Shown here piece after piece: positions 28,793 through 38,359 of a stretch of DNA of 64,000 nucleotides. This stretch comes from Phaeobacter bryozoorum. GTDB lineage: Bacteria > Pseudomonadota > Alphaproteobacteria > Rhodobacterales > Rhodobacteraceae. Each line of letters starts with the position of its first letter. Within the stretch, counting starts at the first letter, position 1. Where the stretch lies: NCBI RefSeq assembly GCF_041893525.1, contig NZ_CP169070.1; one strand, given 5' to 3'. The position numbers were made by a program, and so were the translations under genes. The notes under the pieces were generated by a model. It saw nothing but the letters and a program-made list of their open reading frames with translations, was not told the origin of the DNA and searched no databases.

Positions 28793-29158
28793 ATGACCAC
28801 CTATTATTCCGAAGATCACGAATGGATCACCGTCGAGGGCGACACCGCCACGCTCGGCATCACCAAACATGCCGCCGAGCAGCTGGGTGAAGTTGTCTTC
28901 ATCGAGCAGCAGGACAGCGGCGAGGAATTTGAAAAAGGCGGCGAGATCGGCGTCATTGAATTGGTGAAGGCCGCGTCGGAAATCTACGCCCCGCTCGATG
29001 GCGAGATCACCGCCATCAACGAGACTCTGGCCGACAACCCCGGCGCCCTGAACGAAGACCCCGAAGGCGCGGCCTGGATCTACAAGATCAAACTCTCCGA
29101 CACCTCGCAGCTGGAGGATCTGATGGATCTGGACGGCTACAAGGCGCTGATCGGCTGA
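28793..29158 (+). CDS. gcvH: Glycine cleavage system H protein (lipoyl carrier)
   Basis: 121 residues. The lipoyl attachment lysine is Lys59 in ELVKAAS, and the family N-terminus EDHEWITVEG is present. It shuttles the aminomethyl intermediate between GcvP, GcvT and the L protein. AGGAG lies upstream of the ATG. Length and domain are standard. The lysine is the likely substrate of the LipA encoded nearby. Confidence 0.95.
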   Translation: MTTYYSEDHEWITVEGDTATLGITKHAAEQLGEVVFIEQQDSGEEFEKGGEIGVIELVKAASEIYAPLDGEITAINETLADNPGALNEDPEGAAWIYKIKLSDTSQLEDLMDLDGYKALIG

Positions 29159-29164
29159 TCCTGC

Positions 29165-29193
29165 GCGGCGGATCCGGCAACCGGCTCCGCCGC
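29165..29193 (+). terminator. Stable hairpin between gcvH and gcvP
   Basis: GCGGCGGATCCGG (29165-29177), loop CAA, CCGGCTCCGCCGC (29181-29193): a 13-bp stem with one mismatch. It is followed by ATCTTCTGG rather than a T run, so it may lower readthrough or protect the gcvTH transcript instead of terminating. Confidence 0.45.
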
Positions 29194-29270
29194 ATCTTCT
29201 GGCTCTAAATATCCCCGCCGGAGGCTCCCGCAGCCTCGGCAGGCGACCCCTCGCAACAGGAGCGCTCCAC

Positions 29271-32126
29271 ATGGCCTTCAAACTGACTGATTACGAAGCT
29301 TATGATTTTGCCAATCGCCGCCACATCGGGCCCAGCCCGCGTGAAATGGCCGATATGCTCAAAACCATCGGTTTCAATACCCTCGATGAGCTGATCGACG
29401 CCACCGTGCCCCCCGCCATCCGCCAGAAAGAGGCGCTGGACTGGGGGCCGGCGATGACCGAACGCGATGCGCTGTTCCACATGCGAGAGATCGCGGGCAA
29501 GAACAAGGTGCTGACCTCGCTGATCGGTCAGGGCTACCACGGCACCACCACCCCGGCGCCGATCCTGCGCAACATCCTGGAGAACCCCGCCTGGTACACG
29601 GCTTACACGCCTTACCAGCCTGAGATTTCGCAGGGTCGTCTTGAGGCGCTGCTGAACTTCCAGACCATGGTCAGCGATCTGACCGGCCTGCCGGTGGCCA
29701 ATGCCTCGCTGCTCGACGAAGCCACCGCCGCGGCCGAAGCCATGGCGATGGCCCATCGTGGGTCGCGCTCCAAGGCGAATAACGCGGCCTTCTTCGTGGA
29801 CAAGAACTGCCACCCGCAGACCGTCGCCGTGATCCAGACCCGCGCCGAACCTCTGGGCATCGACGTTGTTGTCGCCGATCCCTCCGAACTGGAGGCCGCC
29901 GCCGTCTTTGGCGCGATCTTCCAGTATCCCGGCACCCACGGCCATGTCACCGATTTCAGCGACCAGATCGCCGCCCTGCATGACAACAAGGGCGTTGCGG
30001 TTGTCGCGGCGGATATCCTGTCGCTGGCGCTGCTGAAATCCCCCGGTGAAATGGGCGCCGATATCGCCATCGGCTCGACCCAGCGGTTCGGCGTTCCGAT
30101 GGGCTACGGCGGCCCACACGCGGCCTATATGGCGACCACCGACAAGCTGAAGCGCTCCATGCCCGGCCGGATCATCGGCGTGTCCGTCGATGCGCGCGGC
30201 AACAAGGCCTATCGCCTGTCGCTGCAAACCCGCGAACAGCACATCCGCCGCGAAAAAGCCAATTCCAACGTCTGTACCGCACAGGCGCTGCTGGCGGTGA
30301 TCGCGTCGATGTATGCGGTCTACCACGGCCCCGATGGCATCAAGGCGATTGCGCAATCCGTGCACCGCAAGACCGCCCGCATGGCGGCTGGTCTGGAACA
30401 GGCCGGGTTCAAGGTCGAACCGGAAGTCTTCTTTGACACCATCACGGTTGAGGTGGGTCACCTGCAGAAAACCGTCATGGAAGCCGCTGTTCAGCGCGGC
30501 ATCAACCTGCGCCGCGTCGGCGAAACCAAGGTCGGCATCTCGCTCGACGAACAGACCCGCGCCGAAACCATCGAGGCCGTCTGGGGTGCCTTTGGCATCG
30601 ACCGCAAGGACGACAGCTCCAACAAGCAGTACCGCCTGCCCGAAGCCATGCTGCGCGAGAGCGCCTATCTCACCCACCCGATCTTCCACAAGAACCGGGC
30701 CGAGGCCGAGATCACCCGCTACATGCGCCGTCTGGCCGACCGCGATCTGGCGCTGGACCGTGCGATGATCCCGCTTGGCTCCTGCACCATGAAGCTGAAC
30801 GCAACCATCGAGATGATCCCGGTCACCTGGCCGGAGTTCAGCAACCTGCACCCCTTCGTTCCCGAAGATCAGGCGCAGGGCTACCATGAGATGATCGCCG
30901 ATCTGAACGACAAGCTCTGCCAGATCACCGGTTATGATGCGATCTCCCAGCAGCCGAACTCCGGCGCGCAGGGCGAATATGCAGGCCTTCTGACCATCCG
31001 CAACTACCACGCGGCAAACGGTCAGGGTCATCGCAACGTCTGCCTGATCCCGACCTCCGCCCATGGCACCAATCCGGCCACCGCGCAGATGGTTGGCTAT
31101 CAGGTGGTTCCGATCAAGGCGGATGACAAAGGCAATATCGACGTCGCGGATTTCCGCGAAAAGGCCGAGAAACACTCGGACCACCTCGCCGCCTGCATGA
31201 TCACCTACCCGTCCACGCACGGCGTGTTCGAGACCACCGTGCAGGAGGTCTGCCAGATCACCCATGAGCACGGCGGTCAGGTCTATATCGACGGTGCAAA
31301 TATGAACGCGATGGTCGGCCTGTCCCGTCCGGGTGACATTGGCGGCGACGTCAGCCACCTGAACCTGCACAAGACCTTCTGCATCCCGCATGGCGGTGGC
31401 GGCCCCGGCATGGGTCCGATCGGCGTCAAGGCACATCTGACCGAACACCTGCCGGGTCACCCGGAATACGGCACCGCCGTGGGTCCTGTCTCGGCAGCGC
31501 CCTTCGGCTCGCCCTCGATCCTGCCGGTCAGCTGGGCTTATGTGCTGCTGATGGGGGGCGCTGGCCTCACGCAGGCGACGAAGGTTGCGATCCTCAACGC
31601 CAACTACATCGCGGCACGTCTGAAGGATGCCTATCCGATCCTCTACACCTCCGAATCCGGTCGGGTGGCGCATGAGTGCATTCTGGACACCCGTCCGCTG
31701 AATGACGAGGGCGGCGTGACCGTGGATGATGTGGCCAAGCGCCTGATCGACAGCGGTTTCCACGCGCCGACCATGTCCTGGCCGGTGGCGGGCACGCTGA
31801 TGGTGGAGCCGACGGAATCCGAACCCAAGGACGAGCTGGACCGCTTCTGCGATGCCATGCTGTCCATCCGGTCGGAGGCGCAGGACATCATCGACGGCAA
31901 GATCGACGCCGAAAACAACCCGCTGAAGCACGCACCACACACCGTGCGCGATCTGGTCGGTGAGTGGGATCGCCCCTACAGCCGCGAACAGGCCTGCTTC
32001 CCTCCGGGCAACCTCGGTGTGGATAAATACTGGCCGGCGGTGAACCGCGTCGACAATGCCTATGGCGACCGCAACCTGATCTGCACCTGCCCTCCGATGG
32101 AGGATTACGCAGAGGCGGCGGAATAA
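29271..32126 (+). CDS. gcvP: Glycine dehydrogenase (decarboxylating), P protein
   Basis: 951-residue single-chain PLP enzyme that decarboxylates glycine and loads the remaining aminomethyl group on GcvH. The PLP-binding lysine is Lys701 in LNLHKTFCIPHGGGGPG. The N-terminal half carries GYHGTTTPAPILRNI and ASLLDEATAAAEA. Length is normal, and the two-halves architecture of the fused alpha/beta P protein is intact. AGGAG precedes the ATG at 29271. It completes the AGCS-gcvT-gcvH-gcvP block. Confidence 0.95.
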   Translation: MAFKLTDYEAYDFANRRHIGPSPREMADMLKTIGFNTLDELIDATVPPAIRQKEALDWGPAMTERDALFHMREIAGKNKVLTSLIGQGYHGTTTPAPILRNILENPAWYTAYTPYQPEISQGRLEALLNFQTMVSDLTGLPVANASLLDEATAAAEAMAMAHRGSRSKANNAAFFVDKNCHPQTVAVIQTRAEPLGIDVVVADPSELEAAAVFGAIFQYPGTHGHVTDFSDQIAALHDNKGVAVVAADILSLALLKSPGEMGADIAIGSTQRFGVPMGYGGPHAAYMATTDKLKRSMPGRIIGVSVDARGNKAYRLSLQTREQHIRREKANSNVCTAQALLAVIASMYAVYHGPDGIKAIAQSVHRKTARMAAGLEQAGFKVEPEVFFDTITVEVGHLQKTVMEAAVQRGINLRRVGETKVGISLDEQTRAETIEAVWGAFGIDRKDDSSNKQYRLPEAMLRESAYLTHPIFHKNRAEAEITRYMRRLADRDLALDRAMIPLGSCTMKLNATIEMIPVTWPEFSNLHPFVPEDQAQGYHEMIADLNDKLCQITGYDAISQQPNSGAQGEYAGLLTIRNYHAANGQGHRNVCLIPTSAHGTNPATAQMVGYQVVPIKADDKGNIDVADFREKAEKHSDHLAACMITYPSTHGVFETTVQEVCQITHEHGGQVYIDGANMNAMVGLSRPGDIGGDVSHLNLHKTFCIPHGGGGPGMGPIGVKAHLTEHLPGHPEYGTAVGPVSAAPFGSPSILPVSWAYVLLMGGAGLTQATKVAILNANYIAARLKDAYPILYTSESGRVAHECILDTRPLNDEGGVTVDDVAKRLIDSGFHAPTMSWPVAGTLMVEPTESEPKDELDRFCDAMLSIRSEAQDIIDGKIDAENNPLKHAPHTVRDLVGEWDRPYSREQACFPPGNLGVDKYWPAVNRVDNAYGDRNLICTCPPMEDYAEAAE

Positions 32127-32144
32127 GCCCACGCCAAGACCCAA

Positions 32145-32172
32145 GGTGTCGCCGGTTCTCACCGGCGGCACC
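32145..32172 (+). terminator. Hairpin after gcvP
   Basis: GGTGTCGCCGGT (32145-32156), loop TCTC, ACCGGCGGCACC (32161-32172): 12 bp with one G-U pair. No T run follows. It lies 19 bp after the gcvP stop and before the AraC gene. Confidence 0.5.
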
Positions 32173-32214
32173 CCTGTGCCGATCCATCCCGCTCACCGTA
32201 TGCGAGGCAGACAG

Positions 32215-33243
32215 ATGACACTTCATTCCCGGCCCCACGGCGATAGCGAGATTGCCCGCACCGGTGGCCGTGGCCTGCGTCACATTGATGTCGTCCTTCC
32301 CGACGGCGCGCCACGATCCCGCGCCCAGATCATCATCGACCTTTTCGACGTCGCAAACGATCTGCTGGACGGGGTGCAATACCGGGTGCGAGTTTGTGGT
32401 CTGGATATGCTCGCCAGCGGCCCGGTTGCCGGCCGCGCCCGCGCGCTCGTGGTGTTTCTGGGCGATATTTACAGCCGCTGGCAGCTGAATGCCAAGGAAC
32501 GCGCCCGCGTCAATCAGGTGATGCGCCTGTCAGAGCGCAGCGCCTTTGTCGGCGGTGCGGTGTTCCTGCTGGATGCGCTGGCGCGCGGCGGCGATCACCA
32601 TCTGGCGATCCACCCGAATTTCCTCGCCTCGGCCGGGGAATGCAGCCTGCGTCAGGATCAGGACGGCGCCGCCACTGCCGCCTCCGGCACCGTGCATTCG
32701 GCGATCTGCAGTTTTGCCACCCCGCATATGCTGCTGGATATCATCGCTGCCGACTGCGGGCGACTGGCCGCGAATGGTATGGCGCATTACCTCGGTCTTG
32801 ATACCGGCAAACGCCCCAAGAAGAGCCGTATTGCGCTGAACCTAGAACAGAAATCCGCAGGCGACGGGCTGATCACCCAATGCCTCACCGTGATGCAGGA
32901 CCATATCGAAACGCCGCTGTCGGTGGCCGAACTGGCCGATATGCTGAATGTCTCCACCCGCTGCCTGCAACGGCGCTTTACCCGCCATTTTGAACGCTCG
33001 CCGCTCAGCGTTTACCGGTCCTTGCGGATCGAACACGCCCATCAGCTCTTGACCCAGACCGATATACCCCTGCGTCAGGTCGCGGTCGCCACCGGCTTTG
33101 GCAGCTACCAGAGCCTCAGCCAGCACATCCGCGAAACCTATGGCCATGCGCCGGACGTGATCCGCCGCAGCGCCTTTCGCGGCCCGGCCCCGGACAGCCT
33201 GCGACAGAGCCGGATCCACCAGCCGCATAGCGCCCCGCTCTGA
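32215..33243 (+). CDS. GlxA-type AraC-family regulator (DJ-1/PfpI-like N-terminus)
   Basis: 342 residues. The N-terminal two thirds resemble the DJ-1/PfpI-like class I amidotransferase fold of GlxA regulators, and two AraC HTH motifs lie at about 235-330 (LSVAELADMLNVSTRCLQRRF and IPLRQVAVATGFGS). The ATG at 32215 is preferred; an in-frame ATG at 32200 is possible. Relatives control betaine, carnitine or arginine catabolism. It follows gcvP and converges on an amine-oxidase-like gene, so a role in glycine or methylated-amine metabolism is plausible but unproven. Confidence 0.82.
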   Translation: MTLHSRPHGDSEIARTGGRGLRHIDVVLPDGAPRSRAQIIIDLFDVANDLLDGVQYRVRVCGLDMLASGPVAGRARALVVFLGDIYSRWQLNAKERARVNQVMRLSERSAFVGGAVFLLDALARGGDHHLAIHPNFLASAGECSLRQDQDGAATAASGTVHSAICSFATPHMLLDIIAADCGRLAANGMAHYLGLDTGKRPKKSRIALNLEQKSAGDGLITQCLTVMQDHIETPLSVAELADMLNVSTRCLQRRFTRHFERSPLSVYRSLRIEHAHQLLTQTDIPLRQVAVATGFGSYQSLSQHIRETYGHAPDVIRRSAFRGPAPDSLRQSRIHQPHSAPL

Positions 33244-33262
33244 TGCCGCTGCCGGGGTCCGG

Positions 33263-34600
33263 TCAGATCCGGTCCTTGATCCGATACCAGCCAAAGGCCA
33301 GCGGCAGTGACATCCGCCGCCAGCGGCCCAGCTCAAACCGGCGCAGCGGGCGCTGCATCAGATCGGGATGCGGCAGGCGGCTGCGCCCCAGCGCCTGATC
33401 GGCGATCAGCGCCCCAGCATAAGGCGCCATACAGACGCCGCTGCCATGATACCCGAGCGCGGCCCAGGCGTTATCCAGCCCCGGCACCGCCCCGGCAAAG
33501 GGCACGAGATTGCGGGTCATACAGATCAGCCCGGACCAGAAATACTCCGTCTCCACATGGCGCCAGGCCGGGAACATCCGGTCAAAATCCGCCCGCGCGC
33601 GGGCTTTGGTGGCGGCGATATTCTCCTCGCTCACCCGCACCGATCCGCGCAGCCCCAGCAACAGCCGACGATCCGGCAACAGGCGCAGATAATGCAAAAG
33701 CGTGCGGCTGTCGCAGACCATCTGCTCACTCCACCAGCCCTGGTCGGCAATCTCGGCCTCGCTCAGCGGGCGGGTCACCATGATATTGGACTGAACCGGC
33801 AGATAGCGGCCCGCGAATGCGCCCGGCAGATCGTCCGAAGAATAGCCATTGGTGGCAATCAGCAGCCGCCTGGCGCGGACCTGCCCGCCGGCGACCCGCA
33901 GCAGATAGCCGTCACCCGGCGTGTCAATCGCCTCGACGGCAGTGTCCGAATACATCCGCACCCCCGCCGCCTCTGCCGCGCGGGTCAGGCCAAGCACGAA
34001 TTTCATCGGGTTCAGCGCAAACCCCACAGGCAGATGGACCGCGCCATGGAACTCCGGGCTGTTCAGCCCCTGCGCCGCCATGTCTTCCTTTGGTACAAAT
34101 TCATACGGCAGATCATAGCGGCGGGTGTACTCCTGCCCATAGGCATGGAGCTCCTCCAGACGGTCCGCGCGATGCGCCACATAGGTATAGCCCCGCGAAT
34201 GGCGATCCACCTCCAGCGCGTACCGGTCCAGATACTGCTCCACCAGATCGACGGCCGCGCGTTCGGCATCAAAGAACCGGCGCGCATCCGGTTCGCCATA
34301 GCGGCACAGAATGGCATCATCGGCCAGTTTGGCACTGCCCACCGAAACCAGCCCGCCATTGCGCCCCGAGGCCCCCCAGCCGGGCCGTTCGGCATCCAGC
34401 AACACCACATCGCCGCCGTTTTCGGCCAGGGTCAGCGCCGCCGACAGACCGGTATAGCCGCCACCGATGACGGCAAATTCCGCCGTCACCTCATCGCGCA
34501 GCGGCGCGTATCGTGGCGCCGGATCGGGCAGAAACCGGTTCCAGTACCGCGTCTGGATCGGGCGATCGGTATAGGCCAGAGGTTCGTAGATACGTTTCAT
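33263..34600 (-). CDS. FAD-dependent DAO-family oxidoreductase (gamma-glutamylputrescine oxidase-like)
   Basis: 445 residues. The N-terminal FAD-binding motif is VIGGGYTGLSAALTLAE (about 43-60), with GWGASGRNGG near 75-85 as in the PuuB/OrdL branch, and the C-terminal domain carries YHGSGVCMAPYAG. The group oxidises secondary or primary amines to aldehyde, ammonia and hydrogen peroxide. It could be glycine/sarcosine oxidase-like or polyamine-related; the exact substrate cannot be told from sequence. The last codons lie 19 bp from the AraC gene end (convergent). It is upstream of and co-directional with the siderophore ABC genes, but probably separate from them. Confidence 0.8.
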   Translation of the reverse strand: MKRIYEPLAYTDRPIQTRYWNRFLPDPAPRYAPLRDEVTAEFAVIGGGYTGLSAALTLAENGGDVVLLDAERPGWGASGRNGGLVSVGSAKLADDAILCRYGEPDARRFFDAERAAVDLVEQYLDRYALEVDRHSRGYTYVAHRADRLEELHAYGQEYTRRYDLPYEFVPKEDMAAQGLNSPEFHGAVHLPVGFALNPMKFVLGLTRAAEAAGVRMYSDTAVEAIDTPGDGYLLRVAGGQVRARRLLIATNGYSSDDLPGAFAGRYLPVQSNIMVTRPLSEAEIADQGWWSEQMVCDSRTLLHYLRLLPDRRLLLGLRGSVRVSEENIAATKARARADFDRMFPAWRHVETEYFWSGLICMTRNLVPFAGAVPGLDNAWAALGYHGSGVCMAPYAGALIADQALGRSRLPHPDLMQRPLRRFELGRWRRMSLPLAFGWYRIKDRI

Positions 34601-34686
34601 TCGGGCGTGCCATCAGATGTCAGGGTCTGCGCAGAAGCTATCCGCAGCCCCCCCGGTGCCGTCAATCCCACGCGAACAGTCCGACC

Positions 34687-35445
34687 TCAGCCATGATAGC
34701 AGGCGATACGCCGCCCCTCGATCTCGCACAGCGCCACCGGCGTCTGGTACAGCGCGCTGAGGGTCTCGCCCGTCGCAACCTCGGCAACCGGACCGGCAAA
34801 GGCGACGCGCCCCCCAGCCAGCGCCACCACATGATCGGCCCAGCTGATCGCATAGTTGAGGTCATGCAGCACGATCACGATGCTTTTGCCACGGGTATCG
34901 GCGAGACGGCGCAGCTGCGCCATCAGGTTGCGCGCATGGTTCAGATCCAGATTGTTGAGCGGCTCATCCAGCAGCAGCCAGTCGGTGTCCTGCGCATAGG
35001 CCATCGCGATAAAGGCACGCTGGCGCTGGCCGCCGGACAGCTCATCCAGAAACCGGTCGGTCAGATCGTCAAGCCCGAACTGCGCCAGCGCGGCGTCAAT
35101 CGCGGCGTGATCCTGCGCCGTCAGCCGCCCCTGACTATGCGGCCAGCGCCCAAAGCCGACCAGATCGCGCACCCGCACCCGGCTGGCCACCTCCAGCTGC
35201 TGGCCAACCACCGCCATCCGCCGCGCCAGCTGATCCGGTCTGATCCCGCGCAGATCGCGGCCCGACAGGGTGATCGCGCCGCCACTTGCAGGCATCTGCT
35301 GCGCAATCAGCTTCAGCAGGGTCGATTTCCCCGCCCCGTTCGGCCCGATCAGCGCGGTGATCTTCCCGGCAGGCAGGCTGGCATCAACCGCGTTCAGGAT
35401 CGTCTTTCCAGCCAGTGTGAACGACAGGCCCGCCACGGTGATCAT
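34687..35445 (-). CDS. Ferric-siderophore ABC transporter, ATPase
   Basis: 252 residues. Walker A GPNGAGKST (about 31-39), signature LSGGQRQRAF (about 134) and Walker B WLLLDEPLNNLD are all intact. It belongs to the FepC/FecE/YclP class. The start overlaps the end of the preceding permease gene (35442-35445), so it is the last gene of a four-gene leftward uptake operon. It powers import of the ferric siderophore from the periplasm. Confidence 0.92.
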   Translation of the reverse strand: MITVAGLSFTLAGKTILNAVDASLPAGKITALIGPNGAGKSTLLKLIAQQMPASGGAITLSGRDLRGIRPDQLARRMAVVGQQLEVASRVRVRDLVGFGRWPHSQGRLTAQDHAAIDAALAQFGLDDLTDRFLDELSGGQRQRAFIAMAYAQDTDWLLLDEPLNNLDLNHARNLMAQLRRLADTRGKSIVIVLHDLNYAISWADHVVALAGGRVAFAGPVAEVATGETLSALYQTPVALCEIEGRRIACYHG

Positions 35446-36419
35446 CTCAGTTTTCCTTTCAACAACAGCACGATGAACAGCAGCCCACCGCAGAATTCGA
35501 TCACGATCGCAAGGCTGGACTGCAGGTCCAAAAGCCGCTCGAACAGGATCTGCCCCGCCACCAGAACCAGCGCCGCAATCAGCGCCGAAGCAGGCAGCAG
35601 CAGTGCGTGGCGATGGCTTTGCATCAGGCTATGGGCAAGGCTGGTGACCAGCAGCCCGAGAAAGGCCAGCGGACCAACAAGGGCGGTGGAGACCGAAACG
35701 AGCGCCGCAATCACGCAGAGCAGCTGCAAATGCAGCCGGTCATACCGCACCCCCAGACTGCGGGCCTGATCGCGTCCCAAGGCCACGACATCCAGCAGCG
35801 CCGAGCGGCGCAGCAGCCACAGGGCAACCGGCAGGATCACCACCAGCGCCGCCAGCAGGGCGGTCCGGTCGATACTGCCGAACTGCGCAAACATGCGCCC
35901 CTGCACCACGGCAAAGGCCGACGGATCCATCAGCCGCTGCAAAAACCCGGCCAGCGTCCGCAGCAATACCGCAATCACCACGCCAACAAGGATCAGCAGC
36001 TGGATGTCCCCCCGGGTCCGCCGCAGCAGGCTGGTAAACAACAGCAGCGCCGCCGCCATCATCACGGCGGTGTCCAGCGCAAACCCGGCAAATCCCGACA
36101 GCTGCACCATCCCCGCAAGGCCGAAAACCGCAACCAGCACCGATTGGGTCAGCAGAAACAGCGCATCGAACCCCATGATCGAAGGCGTCAGGATCCGGTT
36201 CTGACTGAGCGTCTGGAACAGCACAGTGGCCAGCCCGACCGCAGCCCCGACGCAGAGCAGCCCGGCCAGCTTCGTCATGCGCAGCCCAAGGATGTAGCGC
36301 GATGGGGCGCCCTCAGACCATGGCAGGCCCCAGCCGACAAAACCAACCGCCGCACCCATCAGCAGCCCCGCCAGCAGCAACAGGCGCCGGTCGATCCATG
36401 AGAAGGACAGGTCAACCAT
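35442..36419 (-). CDS. Ferric-siderophore ABC transporter, permease 2 (FecCD family)
   Basis: 325 residues with about nine hydrophobic helices. The FecCD signature VGPLAFLGLLVTSLAHSL lies near residue 245. The ATG at 36419 is chosen over a longer frame that would read into the neighbouring permease; it overlaps that gene's stop by 8 nt. It resembles the YclO half of the Bacillus petrobactin importer YclNOPQ. Confidence 0.88.
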   Translation of the reverse strand: MVDLSFSWIDRRLLLLAGLLMGAAVGFVGWGLPWSEGAPSRYILGLRMTKLAGLLCVGAAVGLATVLFQTLSQNRILTPSIMGFDALFLLTQSVLVAVFGLAGMVQLSGFAGFALDTAVMMAAALLLFTSLLRRTRGDIQLLILVGVVIAVLLRTLAGFLQRLMDPSAFAVVQGRMFAQFGSIDRTALLAALVVILPVALWLLRRSALLDVVALGRDQARSLGVRYDRLHLQLLCVIAALVSVSTALVGPLAFLGLLVTSLAHSLMQSHRHALLLPASALIAALVLVAGQILFERLLDLQSSLAIVIEFCGGLLFIVLLLKGKLR

Positions 36420-37416
36420 GTGCGCCCCGGCGCAGCAGCATGATGAGGAACAGCGCCGCTCCGAACAGCCCGAACACCGTGCCGGCCGGAATCTCGTAGG
36501 GCGCCCGCAGGACCCGCCCCAGCATGTCACAGATCAACAGCAGCCCGGCGCCGGTGGCCGCCACCACGGGCAGGCTTTCACGCAGATTGTCGCCCATGAT
36601 CCGGGACACCAGATTGGGCACCACCAGCCCGACAAAGGGCAGCACGCCCACGGTGACAATCACCAGCGCCGACACCAGCGACACCACCACCACGCCAAAG
36701 CCCAGCACCTGCCGGTAGCGCAGACCGAGGCTCCGGCTGGCGACCTCTCCCAGACCGGCAATGGTGAATTGATCCGCCACCAGATAGGCCAGCACCGCAA
36801 GGACGCCCGCCAGCCACAACAGCTCGTAACGCCCTGACAGGACGCCGGAAAACTCGCCACTCATCCAGATCGCCAGATATTGCAGCAGATCGGCCTGAAA
36901 CGCGACGAAGCTGGCGCAGGCCGCAAGGATGCCGCCATAAACCAGCCCCACCAGCGGAACCAGCAGGGGCCGCTGCGGTGGAATGCGCCGGGCCAGCGCC
37001 AGAAAGACCAACGTCCCGAGCAGCGCTGCAACCGCCGCGCAGAGCATCTTGGCAAAGATCGGCCATGCCGGCGCCAGCAGGGTGGCCCCCAGCAGCCCCA
37101 GCATCGCCGCCTCATTGGTGCCGGTGGTGCCCGGCTCGACAAATCGGTTGCGCACCAGCAGCTGCATGATCACCCCAGCAACCGCCATCGTCGCGCCGGT
37201 CAGGATCACCGCCAGCGTGCGCGGTATGCGGCTGACCAGCAGCAGCTGCGCCGCCCGTGGGTCGTCAAACAGTGCCAGCGGCGAGACCTGAGTGACGCCA
37301 ATCGCGCAACTCAGCACCGCCAGACCCGCCAGCAGCAGCAGACACAGGCCCAGCCGCCCCGCCGGTGATCCGCCCGACACGCGGGCTGGCGCCGCGGTTT
37401 CAGCCACCGCGCGCAA
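36412..37416 (-). CDS. Ferric-siderophore ABC transporter, permease 1 (FecCD family)
   Basis: 334 residues with a polar N-terminus and about nine helices. It contains the family segments RIPRTLAVILTGATMAVAGVIMQ (about 64-86) and GVLPFVGLVVPNLVSR (about 255). It overlaps the binding-protein gene by 17 nt and the second permease by 8 nt, indicating a tightly coupled operon. It is a YclN-like partner. Confidence 0.9.
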   Translation of the reverse strand: MRAVAETAAPARVSGGSPAGRLGLCLLLLAGLAVLSCAIGVTQVSPLALFDDPRAAQLLLVSRIPRTLAVILTGATMAVAGVIMQLLVRNRFVEPGTTGTNEAAMLGLLGATLLAPAWPIFAKMLCAAVAALLGTLVFLALARRIPPQRPLLVPLVGLVYGGILAACASFVAFQADLLQYLAIWMSGEFSGVLSGRYELLWLAGVLAVLAYLVADQFTIAGLGEVASRSLGLRYRQVLGFGVVVVSLVSALVIVTVGVLPFVGLVVPNLVSRIMGDNLRESLPVVAATGAGLLLICDMLGRVLRAPYEIPAGTVFGLFGAALFLIMLLRRGAHG

Positions 37417-38359
37417 ACCCGGCCAGGATATCCTCCAGCGTCGCGGTCATCGACTGGATGCCACCGCCTGCGATGTAGATGCTGGCGGAGTTCAGATAGA
37501 TGACCTGACCTTTTTTCCAGGCCTCAGTCCCGGTCACCAGCGGATTGTCCAGCGTCGCGGCGGCGGCCTGATTGTCCTGCCCGATGGCACTGGCCCGGTC
37601 CACGACGATCAGCCAGTCGGGATTCGCCTCAGCGATATATTCAAAGGAAATCGCCTCGCCATGGGGCGCGGCCTCCGCCGCCTCAGCCGTCGCCGCGGCA
37701 GGTTGCTCGACCACCGCTTCGGGCAGGTTCAGCGCGTTGTGAATCCAGCCAAAACGGGACTCGCGGCCATAGGTTGTCACCTTCGGACCATTGGTCATCA
37801 CGATCAGCGCGCGCCCCCGGTCGGCAACCGCGGCGCGGGTGCTCTCCAGCTTGGCCAGAAACGCCGCCTCAAGCGTGGCGGCCTGCGCGCTCCGGCCCAT
37901 CAGCGCGCCATAGCTGCGCAGCCGTGACAGCGCGATATCCACATGATCCGCGCCCCAGATCGTCATGTCCACGGTGGGCGCAATCTCCGAAAGCGCATCG
38001 ACCTGAGCGGAGGACCGCCCGCCCGCAATGATCAGATCCGGCCCCAGCAGGGCAATCGCCTCGAAATCCGGTTCAAACAGCGTCCCGACCGGGGTCGCCT
38101 GCGCCTGCTCGGCGTTCAGATAATCGACATACAGCCGCGATGGCAGCCCTGCCATCGGCACATCCAGTGCCGCCAGCGTATCCGCAGCTGCAACATCCAG
38201 CACCACTAGGGCCTGCGGCTGCGACGGCACAGCCTGCGCGCCCCGCGCGGTGTCAAGAAGGGGTGTCTCCGGCCTGTCGTCATTGGCGGCAGCAGCGCCG
38301 ACCAATCCAAGCACCAGCGCAGCAGTCAGCTGCAATCGCGTCCAATTTGCCATGTTCAA
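37400..38359 (-). CDS. Periplasmic ferric-siderophore-binding protein (FatB/YclQ-like)
   Basis: 319 residues with a signal peptide (about 1-25, AAAA-N cleavage zone) and two lobes typical of class III binding proteins. The middle includes FEPDFEAIALLGPDLIIAGGR and MTNGPKVTTYG, both characteristic of the FatB/CeuE/YclQ group that binds petrobactin or related catecholates. The signal peptide lacks a lipobox Cys, consistent with a soluble periplasmic protein. It is first in the uptake operon and divergent from the TonB receptor. Confidence 0.87.
   Translation of the reverse strand: MNMANWTRLQLTAALVLGLVGAAAANDDRPETPLLDTARGAQAVPSQPQALVVLDVAAADTLAALDVPMAGLPSRLYVDYLNAEQAQATPVGTLFEPDFEAIALLGPDLIIAGGRSSAQVDALSEIAPTVDMTIWGADHVDIALSRLRSYGALMGRSAQAATLEAAFLAKLESTRAAVADRGRALIVMTNGPKVTTYGRESRFGWIHNALNLPEAVVEQPAAATAEAAEAAPHGEAISFEYIAEANPDWLIVVDRASAIGQDNQAAAATLDNPLVTGTEAWKKGQVIYLNSASIYIAGGGIQSMTATLEDILAGFARGG

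Noticed and set aside
29205..32171. 988-codon open frame opposite gcvP
   Set aside because: A high-GC shadow of a conserved gene; no domain is recognisable and GcvP is certain.
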